Shown piece after piece: positions 6,191 to 8,017 of a stretch of 8,017 nt of DNA. Position 1 is the stretch's first letter. Every line of letters starts with the position of its first letter. Position numbers and translations under genes: made by a program. The DNA is taken from contig DXYG01000002.1 of the NCBI GenBank assembly GCA_019415925.1, forward strand, positions 66,462 to 74,478. Reading direction: 5' to 3'. The DNA is from Clostridiales bacterium (lineage in GTDB: Bacteria; Bacillota; Clostridia; Oscillospirales; Acutalibacteraceae). The notes beneath the pieces were generated by a model. It made no database searches, was not told the DNA's origin, and saw nothing but the letters and a program-made list of their open reading frames with translations.

Positions 6191-7429
6191 TTATCCTACT
6201 ACATTGAGGAGTACGCCTGCTGCAACAGCAGAACCGATTACACCTGCAACATTCGGGCCCATAGCGTGCATAAGCAGGAAGTTACCCGGATTCTCCTGCT
6301 GACCGACTCTCTGTGCAACACGAGCTGCCATAGGAACAGCAGACACACCGGCAGAACCGATAAGCGGATTAACCTTGCCGCCTGTAAACTTATACATCAG
6401 CTTACCAAAGAGCAGACCGCAGGCTGTACCCATACAGAAAGCGATAAGTCCTAAAACGATAATCTTGATAGTATCCCATGTAAGGAAGTTCTGACCTGAT
6501 GCAGTTGCACCGACAGTTGTACCAAGGAAAATTGTGATAATATTCATAAGCTCATTCTGAGCAGTCTTTGCAAGTCTTTCAACTACGCCAGACTCCTTAA
6601 AGAGGTTACCAAGCATAAGCATACCAACAAGAGGAGCAGCATCAGGTAGGAAGATTGCAATAAGAATTACAACGATTACGGGGAACATAATCTTCTCAAG
6701 CTTTGAAACCGGACGAAGCTGTTCCATAACAACCGAGCGTTCCTTCTTTGTAGTAAGAGCCTTCATAATCGGAGGCTGAATAATCGGAACGAGAGCCATA
6801 TATGAATATGCTGCAATAGCGATTGAACCTAAAAGATGCGGAGCAAGCTTTGTGGTAACATAAATTGCGGTAGGACCATCAGCACCGCCGATTATACCGA
6901 TTGCGCCTGCTTCAGCCTCTGTAAAGCCGAGGAAAATAGCGCCTGTAAAGGTAATAAAAATACCAATCTGTGCAGCTGCACCGAGAATAAGGCTCTTGGG
7001 ATTAGCAATAAGAGGACCAAAGTCTGTCATACAGCCGATTCCGAGGAATATAAGCGGCGGGTAGATACCGAGCTTTACACCCTGATAGAGATAGTAAAGA
7101 AGTCCGCCGTATGTCGGATTTTCATAATAAGTAACACCGTCAATTACCATTTGGGCATGACCCGATGTGGCTATACTTTGCTCAGCACATTGTTCGGCTG
7201 TAAGCAATTCGGTAGACGGAGCAGCCATAATAGCCGGATAGAGGTTAACGAGCAGCATACCAAATGCGATAGGAAGAAGCAAGAGCGGCTCATACTGCTT
7301 TTTGATAGCCAGATAAAGCAAAACAATTGATACGCCAATCATAACGTAGTTCTGCCAATTCAAAGTAAATATACCCGAACTCTGTAAGATGCCGTTTACG
7401 GCATCAACAAAACCCTGTAAAATTTCCAT
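6191..7429 (-). CDS. oadB: Sodium ion-translocating decarboxylase beta subunit (OadB/GcdB/MmdB family)
   Basis: This is the membrane core of a biotin-dependent decarboxylase sodium pump. It decarboxylates the carboxybiotin delivered by the carrier subunit and exports Na+. The 412-residue product is close to the family length and is mostly hydrophobic helices. Residues shown to matter in Klebsiella OadB all appear at a constant offset of 19: Asp184 in GGADGPT (181-187; D203 there), Tyr210 (Y229), Asn354, Gly358 and Ser363 in NPLIGSAGVSAVP (354-366; N373, G377, S382) and Arg370 (R389). That makes an intact pump very likely. The beta subunit alone does not reveal whether the substrate is oxaloacetate, methylmalonyl-CoA, malonate or glutaconyl-CoA. 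The ATG at 7427-7429 is preceded by AAAGGAC (7437-7443). It follows oadG by 30 nt with no terminator between them, and no alpha or biotin-carrier gene is in view. Confidence 0.96.
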   Translation of the reverse strand: MEILQGFVDAVNGILQSSGIFTLNWQNYVMIGVSIVLLYLAIKKQYEPLLLLPIAFGMLLVNLYPAIMAAPSTELLTAEQCAEQSIATSGHAQMVIDGVTYYENPTYGGLLYYLYQGVKLGIYPPLIFLGIGCMTDFGPLIANPKSLILGAAAQIGIFITFTGAIFLGFTEAEAGAIGIIGGADGPTAIYVTTKLAPHLLGSIAIAAYSYMALVPIIQPPIMKALTTKKERSVVMEQLRPVSKLEKIMFPVIVVILIAIFLPDAAPLVGMLMLGNLFKESGVVERLAKTAQNELMNIITIFLGTTVGATASGQNFLTWDTIKIIVLGLIAFCMGTACGLLFGKLMYKFTGGKVNPLIGSAGVSAVPMAARVAQRVGQQENPGNFLLMHAMGPNVAGVIGSAVAAGVLLNVVG

Positions 7430-7459
7430 AAATAACGTCCTTTCCGAAAAAATTAAGCC

Positions 7460-7900
7460 TTAAAACGGGCGTGTATTATCAAGGATTCCGGCATTTGCCC
7501 AAGCAGAACGACCGGTGTCTGACTTTTTAATACTCTTTATTCTTGCTTTTCCGGAAGAACCGTACATTGTTGCAACGGCTGCGGAAATTACGGCAACTAC
7601 TTCATCTGTTACCCCTTCCTGAACCGACGGAGCAGCAGAAGCTGCGGCAACAGGAGCAACCGTGGGAGCCTGAACTGAAGGTTTTTCTTCCTTTACCTTA
7701 ATCTTTTCTTTTTTCTTTTTTCCGCTTTGCTGTGCCTTCTGAACAATTGTACTGTACAGCTTGATGATTAAAATCAAGAGGAGAAGCACTGCAAAAACAA
7801 CTACAAATCCTGTCAGAATTACCTTTGCGGAAGCAATTCCCTTTTCAGATAAAGACATTCCGGCATCTGCGAGGACTGAAGTTACATTTGATAAATTCAT
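7460..7900 (-). CDS. oadG: Sodium pump decarboxylase gamma subunit (OadG family)
   Basis: This 146-residue protein is the small membrane subunit that assembles the decarboxylase and links the carboxyltransferase to the beta subunit. It has one membrane helix (about 28-48), a lysine-rich cytoplasmic stretch (KKKKEKIKVKEEK, 61-73), then a flexible Ala/Pro/Val linker (74-92). A short helical segment follows (DEVVAVISAAVATMYG, 99-114). The C-terminal signature RSAWANAGILDNTRPF (131-146) is the classic end of OadG proteins. No biotin-attachment motif (AMKM-like) is present, so it is not a fused carrier. The ATG at 7898-7900 has GGGGGT (7907-7912) upstream. It is the first gene of a two-gene unit with oadB, driven by the promoter at 7938-7966. 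Confidence 0.92.
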   Translation of the reverse strand: MNLSNVTSVLADAGMSLSEKGIASAKVILTGFVVVFAVLLLLILIIKLYSTIVQKAQQSGKKKKEKIKVKEEKPSVQAPTVAPVAAASAAPSVQEGVTDEVVAVISAAVATMYGSSGKARIKSIKKSDTGRSAWANAGILDNTRPF

Positions 7901-7937
7901 AAAACGACCCCCATATTTGTGTATTACATATAGGCTA

Positions 7938-7966
7938 ATTATACTTTATTCGCCACTTTTTTTCAA
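7938..7966 (-). promoter_or_regulatory. Sigma-A promoter of the oadG-oadB operon
   Basis: On the minus strand the -35 box TTGAAA (7966-7961) and the -10 box TATAAT (7943-7938) are 17 nt apart. Transcription should start near 7931, leaving a leader of about 30 nt. This shows that oadG is the first gene of its transcript. Confidence 0.8.
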
Positions 7967-7985
7967 TAAAAAATAAAGGGCGAAT
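7948..7985. repeat. 7-bp inverted repeat flanking the -35 box of the oadG promoter
   Basis: ATTCGCC (7948-7954) and GGCGAAT (7979-7985) are perfect inverted copies 24 nt apart. One arm lies in the promoter spacer and the other just upstream of the -35 box. No T-run follows on the minus strand, so a terminator is unlikely. A regulator binding site is possible but unproven. Confidence 0.4.
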
Positions 7986-8017
7986 ATTATTTTGGTGATA
8001 TAACTAAATCTGTCTCT

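Noticed and set aside
6836..7330. Plus-strand 164-residue Cys-rich open frame opposite oadB
   Set aside because: It is the antisense shadow of oadB; the Cys and Thr content comes from reading Ala/Gly codons backwards.
7460..7900. OadG Ala/Pro-rich linker considered as part of a biotin carrier domain
   Set aside because: There is no biotin-attachment lysine motif, and the C-terminus is the standard OadG ending.

Overview
The window looks like an ordinary chromosomal stretch of a low-GC Firmicute, most likely a gut-type member of the Clostridia. This rests on the consensus sigma-A promoters, strong GGAGG ribosome binding sites, a Gram-positive style lipoprotein, separate secD and secF genes, a split CpsC/CpsD tyrosine kinase and an OadG/OadB sodium pump pair. 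The exact taxon is an inference. Every gene I can support lies on the minus strand, so transcription runs from high to low coordinates. I see no mobile element, CRISPR array, rRNA or tRNA.

Read in the direction of transcription, the layout starts with a two-gene operon (oadG, then oadB, 7900 to 6191) for two membrane subunits of a sodium-pumping, biotin-dependent decarboxylase. It has its own near-consensus promoter (7938-7966) and a strong terminator (6139-6175). Next is a cpsC-cpsD pair (6014 to 4618), a membrane modulator and its cytoplasmic BY-type tyrosine kinase, which ends at a terminator (4551-4602). A single gene for a type Ic aspartate aminotransferase-like PLP enzyme (4435 to 3155) follows behind its own promoter. 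Then come secD-secF (2914 to 496), overlapping by 11 nt and driven by a perfect-consensus promoter (3003-3031). A terminator (425-473) lies after secF. Last is the start of a ZnuA/AdcA-like metal-binding lipoprotein gene (413 to 1), cut off by the window edge.

These are five small transcription units with unrelated jobs: sodium pumping by decarboxylation, tyrosine phosphorylation linked to envelope polysaccharide, amino-acid transamination, protein export and metal uptake. No gap without a gene exceeds about 240 nt. The gaps are compact and hold terminators, promoters and inverted repeats that often overlap one another. I found no undescribed multi-gene system. What deserves a second look is this intergenic architecture: the secD promoter nested inside a 14-bp inverted repeat, a terminator running directly into the ribosome binding site of znuA, and a 21-bp palindrome upstream of cpsC. 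Two incomplete modules are also worth noting: the decarboxylase pair without its catalytic and biotin subunits, and the kinase pair without polysaccharide genes.
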